Source: Brevibacterium atlanticum | GTDB taxonomy: Bacteria; Actinomycetota; Actinomycetes; Actinomycetales; Brevibacteriaceae | Length of the DNA stretch: 64,000 nt | Direction of reading: 5' to 3' | Assembly: GCF_011617245.1 (NCBI RefSeq) | Contig: NZ_CP050152.1 | Span: forward strand, 744,001 to 808,000 | Part shown: positions 1-8,996 of the stretch, piece after piece | Position numbering within the stretch: position 1 is the first letter of the stretch | Layout of the letters: each line of letters opens with the position of its first letter | The notes under the pieces: model-generated | The model's database searches: none | Seen by the model: the letters and a program-made list of their open reading frames with translations, nothing else | What the model was told of the DNA's origin: nothing | Translations under genes and position numbers: made by a program

Positions 1-629
1 TCGAAGGGGGAGACCGCCTCGGCGGGGGTGTCGGGGTTTGGGTCGGTGCTCTGCGGCTGTGCTGAAGGTGCGACCGGGACACGAGTCGGGATCGGCCAGG
101 TCCAGGCGATGACGGAGAACACGGCGGACACGGCCGCGCAGATGAGCCAGAGCTGACGCCAGTCGGCGACGCTGCCGGCGATGAGCACGATGGTCCCGGA
201 GACGAGGATGCCGAAGCCCACTCCGCCGTAGGAGATGCCGCCGTCGCGGGGCTTGGTAGAGTTCGCGGGGATCCGTTGGGTCACGCACACGAAGATCAGC
301 CCCGAGGCGATCCCGGCGATGGTGCGGATGCAGCCCTGCCACAGCAGGTCCGGTGTCAGTGCCACCGCCGCCAATCCGAGGGTGGAGACGATGAGGCTGA
401 GGCGGTAGACGAAGCGGTTGGGTTCGACCCAGCCGCGGGCGATGACGAGGGTGCCGATGAAGTAGCCGACATAGTTCAGGGTCGCGATCCACGCCCCGGG
501 CGCCGAGCCCCAATGGAGCGCCGCGACCATGAGCGGCAGGGCCGGGGTGTAGAAGAAGCGGCCCATGCCCATCGCCACCGACAGGCCCAGGGCGCCGCGG
601 ATGGGGGTGAGACCGGCAGACGTGTTCAC
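1..629 (-). CDS. YbfB/YjiJ-type MFS transporter (3' part cut by window edge)
   Basis: Read from the reverse strand, 209 codons starting at a GTG (627-629) with an AAGGGG ribosome site just upstream. The frame runs off the left edge, so the C-terminal half is missing. The translation is strongly hydrophobic. Its N-terminal RGALGLSVAMGMGRFFYTP resembles the glycine/arginine-rich first helix of YbfB/YjiJ-type (MFS_4) permeases. It lies 77 nt downstream of the DUF3500 gene on the same strand, so it may be the last gene of the GntR-DUF3500 operon and move a substrate or product of the adjacent catabolic cluster. The substrate cannot be read from sequence. Confidence 0.75.
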   Translation of the reverse strand, partial: MNTSAGLTPIRGALGLSVAMGMGRFFYTPALPLMVAALHWGSAPGAWIATLNYVGYFIGTLVIARGWVEPNRFVYRLSLIVSTLGLAAVALTPDLLWQGCIRTIAGIASGLIFVCVTQRIPANSTKPRDGGISYGGVGFGILVSGTIVLIAGSVADWRQLWLICAAVSAVFSVIAWTWPIPTRVPVAPSAQPQSTDPNPDTPAEAVSPF

Positions 630-706
630 TGATGTGACCCCTTCGGTCGGTGGCAACTGGGCGAGGCGGTCGAGCCGCCATCGGCCACTCTATGCCCGAC
701 TCGCCC

Positions 707-1963
707 TCAGGTCCTCGATCGCTGCCACTGACGGACCCAGGCACGGCCATAGTCATTGCCATTGGGCACACGCATGAGCGTATGCACATGGAAACGCTGG
801 GGGACGTCATAGTCGAGGAACACTCCGCAGTGGTGGTCGAGTTCGACGAGGAGGACCGGCGACTGGAAGCGGTAGTAGAACACATCCCCCGGCTCGGTCC
901 CGCCGATCCAACTGAAGTACGACTCGTTCAGGTGATTTCTCACCTCGCGCACCTTCGCACGCCGCGGTCCCTCGGGCAGAATCCTGAGGAAGGTTCCGAC
1001 AAGATCGACGACGGCCTCCTGTGCCCGAGCGTCCAGCGCGCCCACCCGCACCCCTTCATAGGGGATGACCCGGTTGTCTTGGAACGCCCCGGCAAGATGG
1101 CGCTCATCGCCGGGATGAATGCGCCCCTCGGGCATTGCCGGATCGACGATCTGCTCGTAGATGACCGCCTCGGCGCGCTGACTCTCGCTCATGCACGCTA
1201 TGAGGTCGGTGCCCGCGTCGACACGATCGTCGAACGAACGCAGACCGGCGTGCGGTCCTGCATCGATCTCGTTCGGTTCGGCCCCGTGGAAGACGGGCGA
1301 GATGGTCATCCGCCCCTCGACGACGAGGCAGTTGACCGCACAGTGATGACCGTAGAGCTGCCACCCCCAGGGAGCCCTGAGATCCGGAGTGCCGTAGACG
1401 GCGAAGTTGTAGGAGAACTCGCCGAGGATGTTCTCCAGTCCCACGACCTCGCCGAGGAATCCGTTGATGAGCATCATCGAATGGGTGAGTGCGAACCCCT
1501 CGTCGCTCAGGCTGGCCCGAACGAGGCCGAGCGCAGCCTGCTGCACCTGTTCCGAGGCGAACTCGAGTCGCAGGCCGGTGTCGAACTGCATGAACTCGGG
1601 ATTGGCCCAGGTCTGCCACTCGACCGCGTCGACCGGATAACGCAGCTTCTCCGCCTCGTCGGCGGAGCAGGCCGCGAACAGTGCCTCGGCAGCGCTGAGC
1701 ATGTCGGCGACAGGCGCTTCCTCGCCCGGATCCGCGGGCGTCAGCGGATACAGGCCGTCGATGACCTGCCCGTCCGCGGTGATGCCGGTGAAGTCGTTGA
1801 GGTAGAGCGGCTCCCACCCGGCGATCAGACCTCCGGTGAACGTGCCCGGGGTCTTGGCGACCTCGCGGTATTCGTAGGCATCGAGTCCTTTGAGGTCGTC
1901 GATGCGCGGATGTCCCGGCGGATACATGAACTGCCGAAACGGGGTGGGGTTCTCATCGATCAT
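707..1963 (-). CDS. DUF3500 domain protein
   Basis: A 418-residue soluble protein without signal peptide. The C-terminus carries what I recognise as the DUF3500 signature: an aromatic GDVFYYRFQSP segment, an acidic ELDHH segment, then FHVHTLMRVPNGNDYG near residues 390-408. His and acidic residues there could bind a metal, but this is inference; the family has no firmly established reaction. The start ATG has an AAGGAG site and lies 20 nt after the GntR gene, so the two are very likely cotranscribed. Across the divergent promoter are a hydroxylase, an FAH hydrolase and a bicupin dioxygenase, which suggests a role in breaking down an aromatic or polyphenolic compound. Confidence 0.8.
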   Translation of the reverse strand: MIDENPTPFRQFMYPPGHPRIDDLKGLDAYEYREVAKTPGTFTGGLIAGWEPLYLNDFTGITADGQVIDGLYPLTPADPGEEAPVADMLSAAEALFAACSADEAEKLRYPVDAVEWQTWANPEFMQFDTGLRLEFASEQVQQAALGLVRASLSDEGFALTHSMMLINGFLGEVVGLENILGEFSYNFAVYGTPDLRAPWGWQLYGHHCAVNCLVVEGRMTISPVFHGAEPNEIDAGPHAGLRSFDDRVDAGTDLIACMSESQRAEAVIYEQIVDPAMPEGRIHPGDERHLAGAFQDNRVIPYEGVRVGALDARAQEAVVDLVGTFLRILPEGPRRAKVREVRNHLNESYFSWIGGTEPGDVFYYRFQSPVLLVELDHHCGVFLDYDVPQRFHVHTLMRVPNGNDYGRAWVRQWQRSRT

Positions 1964-1983
1964 CTGCGTCTCTCCTTCGACAC

Positions 1984-2715
1984 TCAGCTGCGTGAGGAGG
2001 CGTGGTCGGCGACGGCTGCCCGCACTGCCTCGAGATCACCCGAGGCGATAGCGGCGACGAGGTCCTCGTGCACCTGCAGGCGAGTGCCCCAGTAGCTCGC
2101 GTCGACCTCGCCGTCCTGCTCGGCGTGAGCACCTGAGAGAAACCCCAGAGTGCTTTCGTAGACAGGTCGGGCCATCGAATTCGGGCAGATCGCCGCGATG
2201 GCCGCGTGCAGCTTCCAGTTGCACTGCATGAAGTCATCCCACGTCTGAGCCGCACGCATCTCGGCAAGGATCCCCTCGAGCTGCCGACAATCGGCAGCCG
2301 ACCGGTGGATCGCGGCCTTCACTGCGATGAGCTCTTCGAGCGACTCGCGCAGTTCGATGGCATCCGCGGCCGAGGCGGGATCGCCCTCGACGCGCATGAG
2401 CGTATGCCGCAGACGCACGATCGGGGTCGTCTTCGCCACGAAGAGACCTCCGCCTCGACCGGGCCTGACGACGAGGACACCGCGATCACGGAGGAGCTTG
2501 ACCGCCTCGCTCACGGTGGTCCGTGCCAACCCGGTCTCTTCGCGAATGGTCTCAAGCGTGCCGAAGAAGTCGCCGGCACCCAGCTCGCGTTCACGGATGG
2601 CGTCGCGGATCGATTCGGCCAGGTGCTCCCCGCGCGACAGCGGACGGGAACGGCTGCCCGATCGGGGGAGGAGAGCCTCGGCGGAGTTCTGGACATCGTC
2701 AGTGATCTGTGCCAT
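1984..2715 (-). CDS. GntR/FadR-family (FCD) transcriptional regulator
   Basis: A 243-residue regulator. Residues about 28-95 form the GntR winged helix-turn-helix (LAESIRDAIRERELGAGD, then ETGLARTTVSEAVKLLRDRG and the wing GRGGGLFV). Residues about 110-240 are a helical FCD effector domain, which in this family binds small carboxylic acids, often through a metal. The gene heads a leftward operon with the DUF3500 gene and is divergent from the FAH-MFS-hydroxylase-esterase-bicupin operon. It is therefore the likely local regulator of both. A perfect palindrome in the shared intergenic region is the obvious operator candidate. Confidence 0.88.
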   Translation of the reverse strand: MAQITDDVQNSAEALLPRSGSRSRPLSRGEHLAESIRDAIRERELGAGDFFGTLETIREETGLARTTVSEAVKLLRDRGVLVVRPGRGGGLFVAKTTPIVRLRHTLMRVEGDPASAADAIELRESLEELIAVKAAIHRSAADCRQLEGILAEMRAAQTWDDFMQCNWKLHAAIAAICPNSMARPVYESTLGFLSGAHAEQDGEVDASYWGTRLQVHEDLVAAIASGDLEAVRAAVADHASSRS

Positions 2716-2734
2716 ATTTCTATTTAACCATACA

Positions 2735-2750
2735 AAACATACATATGTTT
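2735..2750. promoter_or_regulatory. Palindromic operator candidate in the GntR/FAH divergent promoter
   Basis: The AT-rich 62-bp gap between the divergent GntR (start 2715) and FAH (start 2778) genes contains AAACATA-CA-TATGTTT, a perfect 7-bp inverted repeat with a 2-bp spacer. It is the only strong dyad in the gap. GntR-family dimers bind short palindromes in such gaps, so this is a likely autoregulatory site controlling both directions. Binding itself is inferred. Confidence 0.55.
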
Positions 2751-2777
2751 AAGCTCTTTACCCTGCGAGGAGACGCA

Positions 2778-3662
2778 ATGAAGCTCATCGGACTGGAAGC
2801 TCCCGACCGCACCGTCTACGTGGCTGACCAGGTGTCTGCGACCGAGGCACGTGTGATCGGGGAACTCCGGGAGTTCTGGTCCGCTGCCGATGCGCACCTC
2901 GCGGCGGAAAGCGAAGCCGAGCGTGAAGGAGCCGATCGTGCAGGAGCCGATCGTTCAGAGCCCACTGGAGTCGTCGCCATCGCCGATTACCGTGTCGTGC
3001 CCCCGGTGCTGCCCGAGGCGCGGGTCATCTGCATCGGGCTGAACTATCGCGCCCACCACGCCGAAGGCAGCTTCAAGGAGCAGGCCTTCCCCGAGCACCC
3101 GACACTCTTCGCGCGCTGGACCCGCAGCCTCACCGTCGACGGTGCCGAAATCCCGGTGCCCGCCAACGAACGCGGCCTCGACTGGGAAGGCGAGATCGTC
3201 GCGTACGTCGGCGCCACCCTGGCCGATGCCGATGAGGACGAAGCGCAGGCTGCGATCGTCGGCTATTCGACGTTCAACGACGTCACCTCCCGGATCGCAC
3301 AGAAGCTCACCTCCCAATGGATCCTCGGGAAGAACGGTGACAACTCGGGGCCGCTCGGCCCGATCGTGCCTGCCTCCGAAGTCGGCAGCCTCGCCGACGG
3401 GCTGCGCGTCCGGACCCGGGTCAACGGCGAGACCGTCCAGGACGGCAACACCTCTGACATCGTCTACTCTCCGGCCTCGACGCTGTCGCTCATCTCTCGC
3501 ACCTTCACTCTGCGGCCCGGCGACCTCCTGGCCACGGGCACCCCCGAAGGCGTCGGCTACACGCGTCAGCCGGAATGGCTCCTCCAGCCCGGCGACACCG
3601 TCGAAGTCGAGGTCGACAAGCTCGGCACTCTGAAGAACCACATCGCCGCCCGTTCGAACTGA
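2778..3662 (+). CDS. Fumarylacetoacetate hydrolase (FAH)-family protein
   Basis: 294 residues from the ATG at 2778, which has a GAGGAG site 6 nt upstream. A longer frame from 2709 would run through the AT-rich promoter and operator and is rejected. The FAH fold is clear from about residue 85: VICIGLNYRAHHAEG, then the metal-binding DWEGEIVAYVG (Glu-x-Glu), GYSTFNDVTSR (Asp ligand), the GPLGPIV turn and GDLLATGTPEGVG near the C-terminus. Family members hydrolyse or decarboxylate 1,3-diketo acids such as fumarylpyruvate or acylpyruvates after aromatic ring cleavage. First gene of the rightward operon. The exact substrate is not known. Confidence 0.88.
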   Translation: MKLIGLEAPDRTVYVADQVSATEARVIGELREFWSAADAHLAAESEAEREGADRAGADRSEPTGVVAIADYRVVPPVLPEARVICIGLNYRAHHAEGSFKEQAFPEHPTLFARWTRSLTVDGAEIPVPANERGLDWEGEIVAYVGATLADADEDEAQAAIVGYSTFNDVTSRIAQKLTSQWILGKNGDNSGPLGPIVPASEVGSLADGLRVRTRVNGETVQDGNTSDIVYSPASTLSLISRTFTLRPGDLLATGTPEGVGYTRQPEWLLQPGDTVEVEVDKLGTLKNHIAARSN

Positions 3663-3719
3663 GCCCGCGACCTACTCCACCCGTCCTGTCCGAGACCACC
3701 ACTTCAAAGGCGAAGATCA

Positions 3720-4967
3720 ATGACACAGCTGCGAACCCCCACGTGGGCGATCCTCCTCATCTGCTGGATCGCTCTCCTCTGCGACGGATACGACCTCTAC
3801 GTCTACGGCGCCACCTTGCCGGGCTTCCTCGGCAACCCGGACTGGGGTGTGACCAAGAGTCTCGCCGGCACCGTCGGCAGCATCGCACTCATCGGTATGC
3901 TGCTCGGCTCCCTGGCTGCCGGAACGCTGACCGACAGGCTCGGCCGGCGACGGCTGCTGATGACCTCGCTCGGCATCTTCAGCGTCGGGATGATCCTGTG
4001 CGCCCTTGCCCCGAACTTCACGGTCTTCGCGGTCTTCCGGTTCATCACTTGTATCGGAGTCGGCGGAGTCCTGCCCACCGCTGTGGCCATTGCGAATGAG
4101 TCCGCACCCAAGGGCAAGGTCTCTCTCGCCGTCGGAGCAGTGCTCACCGGGCCGCCGGTCGGCTCGCTCGTGGGGGCCTTGAGCGCCACCGCACTCGTCG
4201 TCGACCACGGTGTGCGCCCGGTCTATGCTCTCGGCGGGCTCTCACTCATCCTGCTGCTCGCGGTGTGGCGGTGGCTGCCCGAGTCCGAGGTCTTCCTTGC
4301 GGCGAAGGCTGCTCCCGTCACCGCCGGTCGTGTCCGCGCGTCGGGGGTCTCGCGACTGTTCACGGCCCGTCAGCTCGTCCCGACGCTGCTGTTCTGGATC
4401 GTGTGCGCGATCAGCATGCTGACCATGTTCGGGATCACGACCTGGCTGCCTGTCATCATGCAGGGTGCCGGATTCGCCGCACAGTCCTCGATCGCGTTCC
4501 TGTCGATCTACTCGCTGGGCTGCATCATCGGTACCGTGGTCATTGCATGGATAGCCCAGCAGTCGGCCCCGAAGTACATGGTCATCCTCGGCTTCTCGAT
4601 CGCGGCCCTGTCGCTGCTGGCAGTGTCGATGACGGAGAACCACCTGCTGCTCTTCGCCGCGATCTTCTTCGCCGGCGTCGGAGGAATGGGCACTCAGAAC
4701 ATGATCAACGATCACATCGCTCAGTACTATCCGCCCGAGGTCCGCGCCACCGGGCTCGGTTGGGCCCTCGCCGCCGGCCGCCTCGGTGCCATCGCCGGCC
4801 CCACCTATGGTGCGATCGCCGCCACCGTCGGAGGCTCCCCGGGAGCTGCCGCCCTATGGTTCGCGATCCCCGCCGTGCTCGGCGTGGTCGCGGCCATCGC
4901 CATGCCCCTGCGTGAGAGAACCGCAAACCCTGCCACGTCCAAGCCTGCAGAAGGAGTCACTGCGTGA
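3720..4967 (+). CDS. MFS transporter, aromatic acid:H+ symporter type
   Basis: A 415-residue, 12-helix permease. It has the AAHS-type helix 1 motif DGYDLYVYGATLPG (acidic residue and glycines), the loop 2-3 signature GTLTDRLGRRRLL, and GGVLPTAVAIANE in helix 4, typical of the family that takes up benzoate-, gentisate- or hydroxybenzoate-like acids with protons. It follows the FAH gene and overlaps the FAD hydroxylase by 4 nt (GTGA), so it is translationally coupled to the enzyme that probably acts on the imported compound. The substrate is inferred from family and context only. Confidence 0.87.
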   Translation: MTQLRTPTWAILLICWIALLCDGYDLYVYGATLPGFLGNPDWGVTKSLAGTVGSIALIGMLLGSLAAGTLTDRLGRRRLLMTSLGIFSVGMILCALAPNFTVFAVFRFITCIGVGGVLPTAVAIANESAPKGKVSLAVGAVLTGPPVGSLVGALSATALVVDHGVRPVYALGGLSLILLLAVWRWLPESEVFLAAKAAPVTAGRVRASGVSRLFTARQLVPTLLFWIVCAISMLTMFGITTWLPVIMQGAGFAAQSSIAFLSIYSLGCIIGTVVIAWIAQQSAPKYMVILGFSIAALSLLAVSMTENHLLLFAAIFFAGVGGMGTQNMINDHIAQYYPPEVRATGLGWALAAGRLGAIAGPTYGAIAATVGGSPGAAALWFAIPAVLGVVAAIAMPLRERTANPATSKPAEGVTA

Positions 4968-6811
4968 CCATCGTCCACGGACTCGACCAGGTTCCCTCCC
5001 GCACGACCGTCGCCATCGCCGGCGGCGGCCCGAGCGGAACCTATCTGGCGCTGCGCCTGGCCGACGCCGGCATCGACTCGGTCGTCCTCGAACCGCGAGC
5101 CGAGATCGACCATCTGCGTCCGCGTGCCAAGACCACGAATGCGCGAACCATGTCGCTGCTGGCCGGCATCGGATTGGCCGAAAGAGTCCGTGAGACGGCC
5201 GCACTGCCCGTCTCCTATTCCCAAGACGTCATCTTCTGCACCAGCTTGAGAGGCCACGAGCTCAGACGCTTCCACCAGGCGTTCCAACTCATCGACGCCG
5301 ACTACGATCTCTCCCCGGAATGCGGTCAGCAGATCCCGCAGCCTCAGGTCGAGCAGGTGCTGCGGGACGCGGCCGCGTGCAGCGACCGCATCACCTACAT
5401 CACCGGAGTGCGAGCGTTGGGTGCGAACCCGACGGTCGCGTCTCTGTCGTCCGCGACCCCGTCAGCCGCGACCCTCAGCGTCGCCTCGGCCGACGGTGAC
5501 TGTGTCGGCGCTGACGCCGGCGGGGGTCCCGCCACGGTCGAACTGGAGGCGAAGTGGATCATCGGGGCCGACGGCGGGACGTCGCGCGTGCGCAAATCCC
5601 TCGGCATCGCCTTTCAGGGGACGAGTGCCCCGCGCCCGAACTTCAACGTCGTCTTCACCTCGGCGAGGCTGCGCGACCAGGTGAGCATCGACCCGGCCGT
5701 GCAATGGTGGATCGTCAACGAGACCACCTCGGGGATGATCGGCGAACTCGACCGCGACGGCACATGGTGGGCCATCCTCCAGGGCTGTGAACCGATCGAC
5801 GACCCCGCCGAGGTGGCTGCAGCGATCCGCACGATGGCAGGTGTCGGCCCCGACGTCGACATCGAGGTGCTCGCCACCGATTCGTGGACTGCGCGGATGC
5901 TGCTCGCCGACTCCTACGGGGGCCGAGAGAGCAATGGACGTGTCTTCCTCGTCGGAGATGCTGCGCATCTCAATCCGCCGTGGGGCGGACACGGGTTCAA
6001 CACCTGCATCTCCGATGCGGAGAATCTCGCATGGAAGCTCATCGCCGTCCACGAGGGTTGGGCGGAGGAGAGCCTCCTCGACAGCTATGAGGAGGAACGG
6101 CGTCCCGTGGCAGCCCGGATGATCGCCGACGCCGCGGCGAACGGCAAGGCCCTCGCCTATGACTTCGTCGACCCGCTGCTCGACGAGGCCGGTGCCGAGG
6201 GTGATGAGGTGCGATCACAGGTCCGTGAGGCCCTGGCGGTGAAAGGCAGTGAGTTCCACTCCGAAGGGCTCGTGCTCGGATACGAGTATGCCGGGACCTC
6301 CCGCGTCGCTCCAGGTCCGGTCCCCTTCGTCGATGCCGTCGAATACCGACCCCAGGCTCTGCCCGGATGCCTGCTCCCGCACTTTCGCCTCGCCGACGGG
6401 GCGAGTGTGTACCCCGAGGCGCGCGGCTTCACCGTGTTCGTCACCGACGATGCTTCCGCCCACCTTGACACCGCAGCAGTCGAGCGCACAGCGCGAGAGC
6501 ACTCGATCCCACTGCGGGTCATCCGATTGTCGGGAACCGATGCCCAGGCAGCACGTGAGCATTGGGGCGAAGACCTCGTGCTCGTGAGGCCGGACCTCCA
6601 TATCGCGGCCACTGCCTCGGCTGCTGCCTCGGTTGCTGCCGAGAACGACGAGGCTGCCGACGGTGGTGGCACCGGCGATGCGTCACCGGACGCGGTCCTC
6701 GCCTCGGCGCTGCTGAGGGCGGTCGGGACGTCGACGACAGGAGACCGCACGCGCGAACGAGCGGACGACTCAGCCCCGCGTCGTGCGAACCATCAGAGGG
6801 AGGCCTCATGA
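4964..6811 (+). CDS. FAD-dependent aromatic hydroxylase (PheA/TfdB/MhpA-like)
   Basis: 615 residues, starting at a GTG that overlaps the MFS stop. The N-terminal Rossmann motif VAIAGGGPSGTYLALRLADAG binds the FAD ADP part. A mid-protein WIIGADGGTSRVRKSLGI supplies the DG motif, and GRVFLVGDAAHLNPPWGGHG is the second FAD/NADPH motif. This set defines class A flavoprotein monooxygenases, which hydroxylate phenolic rings. The C-terminal thioredoxin-like region is followed by a low-complexity Ala/Asp tail, and there is another Ala/Ser-rich insertion near residues 155-185. Likely NAD(P)H-dependent ring hydroxylation before cleavage by a later enzyme. The ring substrate is unknown. Confidence 0.87.
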   Translation: MTIVHGLDQVPSRTTVAIAGGGPSGTYLALRLADAGIDSVVLEPRAEIDHLRPRAKTTNARTMSLLAGIGLAERVRETAALPVSYSQDVIFCTSLRGHELRRFHQAFQLIDADYDLSPECGQQIPQPQVEQVLRDAAACSDRITYITGVRALGANPTVASLSSATPSAATLSVASADGDCVGADAGGGPATVELEAKWIIGADGGTSRVRKSLGIAFQGTSAPRPNFNVVFTSARLRDQVSIDPAVQWWIVNETTSGMIGELDRDGTWWAILQGCEPIDDPAEVAAAIRTMAGVGPDVDIEVLATDSWTARMLLADSYGGRESNGRVFLVGDAAHLNPPWGGHGFNTCISDAENLAWKLIAVHEGWAEESLLDSYEEERRPVAARMIADAAANGKALAYDFVDPLLDEAGAEGDEVRSQVREALAVKGSEFHSEGLVLGYEYAGTSRVAPGPVPFVDAVEYRPQALPGCLLPHFRLADGASVYPEARGFTVFVTDDASAHLDTAAVERTAREHSIPLRVIRLSGTDAQAAREHWGEDLVLVRPDLHIAATASAAASVAAENDEAADGGGTGDASPDAVLASALLRAVGTSTTGDRTRERADDSAPRRANHQREAS

Positions 6812-7785
6812 CCCACACCATCGCATTCGACCCGAACCATCCCGAGCTGCTCCTCGACCTCGACGTTCCCGCCGGCGAACCTCCGGAGACCGGATGGCCC
6901 GTCATCGTCTGGGTCCACGGAGGCGGGTGGCGGCTGCAGGACCGCACGGCCCGCCCTGACTTCTCCCGACACTTCTGTGCGGCCGGTTTCGCAATGGTCT
7001 CCATCGACTATCGCCTCGCCCCCGAACACCCACATCCGGCCCAAGTCCTCGACCTGCGGCAGGCGCTGCGCTGGCTGCGCCGAAACGCCGGCGAATTCGG
7101 CCTCGACGGTGAGTCGATCGGCCTGTGGGGTTCTTCGGCAGGGTCGCACATCGCCGCGTTCACCGCCCTGAGCGCCCCCACACCGAGGCTGCCCGGAGAG
7201 ACGATCCCCACCGAGGACGAGGAACTGAGCACCGAGGTGGCCTGCGTCGTCGACGGCTACGGTCCTGCGGATATCGCGACTCTGCTGCCAGGATTGCCGG
7301 CATCCGAACCAGGACAGGAGGCAGAGCCGGCGCCGGGTGACCGGCGCGCGGCCACACCAGAGGAGGACCTCCTCGGCGGACTTCCTCCCACCGCTTCCGC
7401 ATACGAGGACCTGCGTGAGCGTGCCCGCGAGGCGAGCCCTGTGCACCTCGACGTCAGCGAGCCGCCGCCCTTCTTCATCCTCCACGGGACCGCAGACACA
7501 GCAGTCCCCGCTGATCAGTCGCGCAGCCTCCACGAATATCTCAGTGCCCGCGGCGGTGAGTCCCTGCTCTACCTCATCGAAGGTTTCGGTCATGGGTTCT
7601 TCAACCCGGGAGAAGTGCTCGAGCTCGGTCCCGGCGTCCGACTCGACAACGGCCGTCTCGAGGCCGAACCAGAGACTCCCTTCACCGCCGACAACCGCGG
7701 CAGCTTCGACCCGAACGGACGTCATGCCTCCTTCACGCTCGTCCGCGATTTCTTCACCCACCACCTCGGCGGGTCCGAGCGCTGA
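6808..7785 (+). CDS. Alpha/beta hydrolase (BD-FAE/HSL-like esterase)
   Basis: 325 residues from ATG 6808, which overlaps the hydroxylase stop (ATGA) and has a GGGAGG site. An upstream extension of the frame lies inside the hydroxylase gene and is rejected. The oxyanion motif is HGGGWR, the nucleophile elbow is GSSAG with Ser110, the acid lies in GTADTAVP, and the catalytic His is in GFGHGFFNPG. No signal peptide, so cytoplasmic. Translational coupling to the hydroxylase suggests it hydrolyses an ester or lactone within the same pathway. Confidence 0.87.
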   Translation: MTHTIAFDPNHPELLLDLDVPAGEPPETGWPVIVWVHGGGWRLQDRTARPDFSRHFCAAGFAMVSIDYRLAPEHPHPAQVLDLRQALRWLRRNAGEFGLDGESIGLWGSSAGSHIAAFTALSAPTPRLPGETIPTEDEELSTEVACVVDGYGPADIATLLPGLPASEPGQEAEPAPGDRRAATPEEDLLGGLPPTASAYEDLRERAREASPVHLDVSEPPPFFILHGTADTAVPADQSRSLHEYLSARGGESLLYLIEGFGHGFFNPGEVLELGPGVRLDNGRLEAEPETPFTADNRGSFDPNGRHASFTLVRDFFTHHLGGSER

Positions 7786-7833
7786 TCGGGCACTCCACCG
7801 AACCCCCGTTCCACGACTGATGAAAGGCCGACA

Positions 7834-8913
7834 ATGACCACTGCATTCGACTGGGAGAGCATCCAGAAGACCGCTCTGCTGCGTGACGAACTTCCCGGAG
7901 AGCTCGCCCCATTCGCACTGGCTGCGGGCGAAGGCCTGCGCCACCACCTCGGCGATTGGCACGTCACGACGATGGCGAGGCATGCGGACACCGGTGGGGA
8001 GTTCGCGCTGTACCGGATCGCTCTTCCCGGCGGTTCGACCTCGCCGGCGCTGTCGGTTCCGGGGCACTCGTTCATCCACGTCATCGAGGGCGAGGTGACT
8101 CTCACCCTCGAGGGTCGAGCCCACCGACTCATCGGCGGGGACTCGGCCTCGGTCCCTGCCGGAACCGGGTTCTCGATCGCTGGTGGGGCGACGCTCAACT
8201 CGCTGTTCCTCTACTCCACCGAGGAGTGGCTGCACCGACTGGCCAGCGAGGCCGGGGAAGCGACGGGATCGCACATCTTCTCCAGGCGTCCCGCCTCGGC
8301 GGTCTCCGATTTGCTGCGCAGCGAGCTCACCGAGGGTTACGGGGTCACGATCCACGACGGAGACGACACCTCGTCCGGCGAAACTCCTGTCGGCGGATCC
8401 GAAGCGAAGCGGCCCGGCAATCATCTGCCCGAGGGCGAGGTGCCCTTCGTCAATGCGGCCGGTTACGGCGACCGCTACGAGACCTTCGAACAGATGAACA
8501 CCTACCCGGTGCGCGCCCGCAACACCGGAGGCAGGTTCTTCGCCATGGACACAAGGGGCGCCAAGGCACCCTACATTCCTTTGCACTTCCACCAGGAGCA
8601 TTCGGAGAACTTCCTCTGCCTCGGCGGTCGGGTCAAGCTTCATGCCAACGGCGAAGAGGTGGTCCTTGCCCCCGGCGACTTCCTCCACGCGCCGGCAGGA
8701 ACGATCCACAGCTTCTCTCTGGCCGCGAACAACACGCACATGCTCGGCCTGCTCACACCACCGGTGTTCGAACCGTTCTTCGAGTACATGAACGAGCCCA
8801 CCGATGAGTACGTCCAGGTCGAGGGCGGAGAGCCGCACTTCCCGGCCGCAGGATTCGCGAAGGCTCAGGCAGAGCTCGACCTCGTGGTGGTGGGACCGCC
8901 GCCAGAGGCCTGA
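7834..8913 (+). CDS. Quercetin 2,3-dioxygenase-like bicupin
   Basis: 359 residues with two cupin domains. The C-terminal cupin has the full 3-His/1-Glu site: PLHFHQEHSENFLCL gives His251, His253 and Glu258, and PAGTIHSF gives His292. The H-x-H-x4-E spacing matches Bacillus YxaG-type quercetinases. The N-terminal cupin (about residues 60-130) keeps the beta-barrel glycine pattern but lacks the standard ligand set, so only one metal site looks competent. Known relatives cleave the flavonol ring and release CO. Last enzyme gene of the hydroxylase operon. Whether the substrate here is a flavonol is inference. Confidence 0.8.
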   Translation: MTTAFDWESIQKTALLRDELPGELAPFALAAGEGLRHHLGDWHVTTMARHADTGGEFALYRIALPGGSTSPALSVPGHSFIHVIEGEVTLTLEGRAHRLIGGDSASVPAGTGFSIAGGATLNSLFLYSTEEWLHRLASEAGEATGSHIFSRRPASAVSDLLRSELTEGYGVTIHDGDDTSSGETPVGGSEAKRPGNHLPEGEVPFVNAAGYGDRYETFEQMNTYPVRARNTGGRFFAMDTRGAKAPYIPLHFHQEHSENFLCLGGRVKLHANGEEVVLAPGDFLHAPAGTIHSFSLAANNTHMLGLLTPPVFEPFFEYMNEPTDEYVQVEGGEPHFPAAGFAKAQAELDLVVVGPPPEA

Positions 8914-8996
8914 CTTCTCTTTTCGACAGCGTTGTGTGGCGCTGGTCGGCACTGCGGGAGTTGGCGATTCCGGAAGAACACGGCAGAGTTATTGGC

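Noticed and set aside
6793..8952. 719-codon open frame on the minus strand
   Set aside because: It is antisense to the esterase and bicupin genes, which have full motif sets, operon coupling and ribosome sites. The translated minus frame shows no domain. Long antisense frames are usual in GC-rich DNA.
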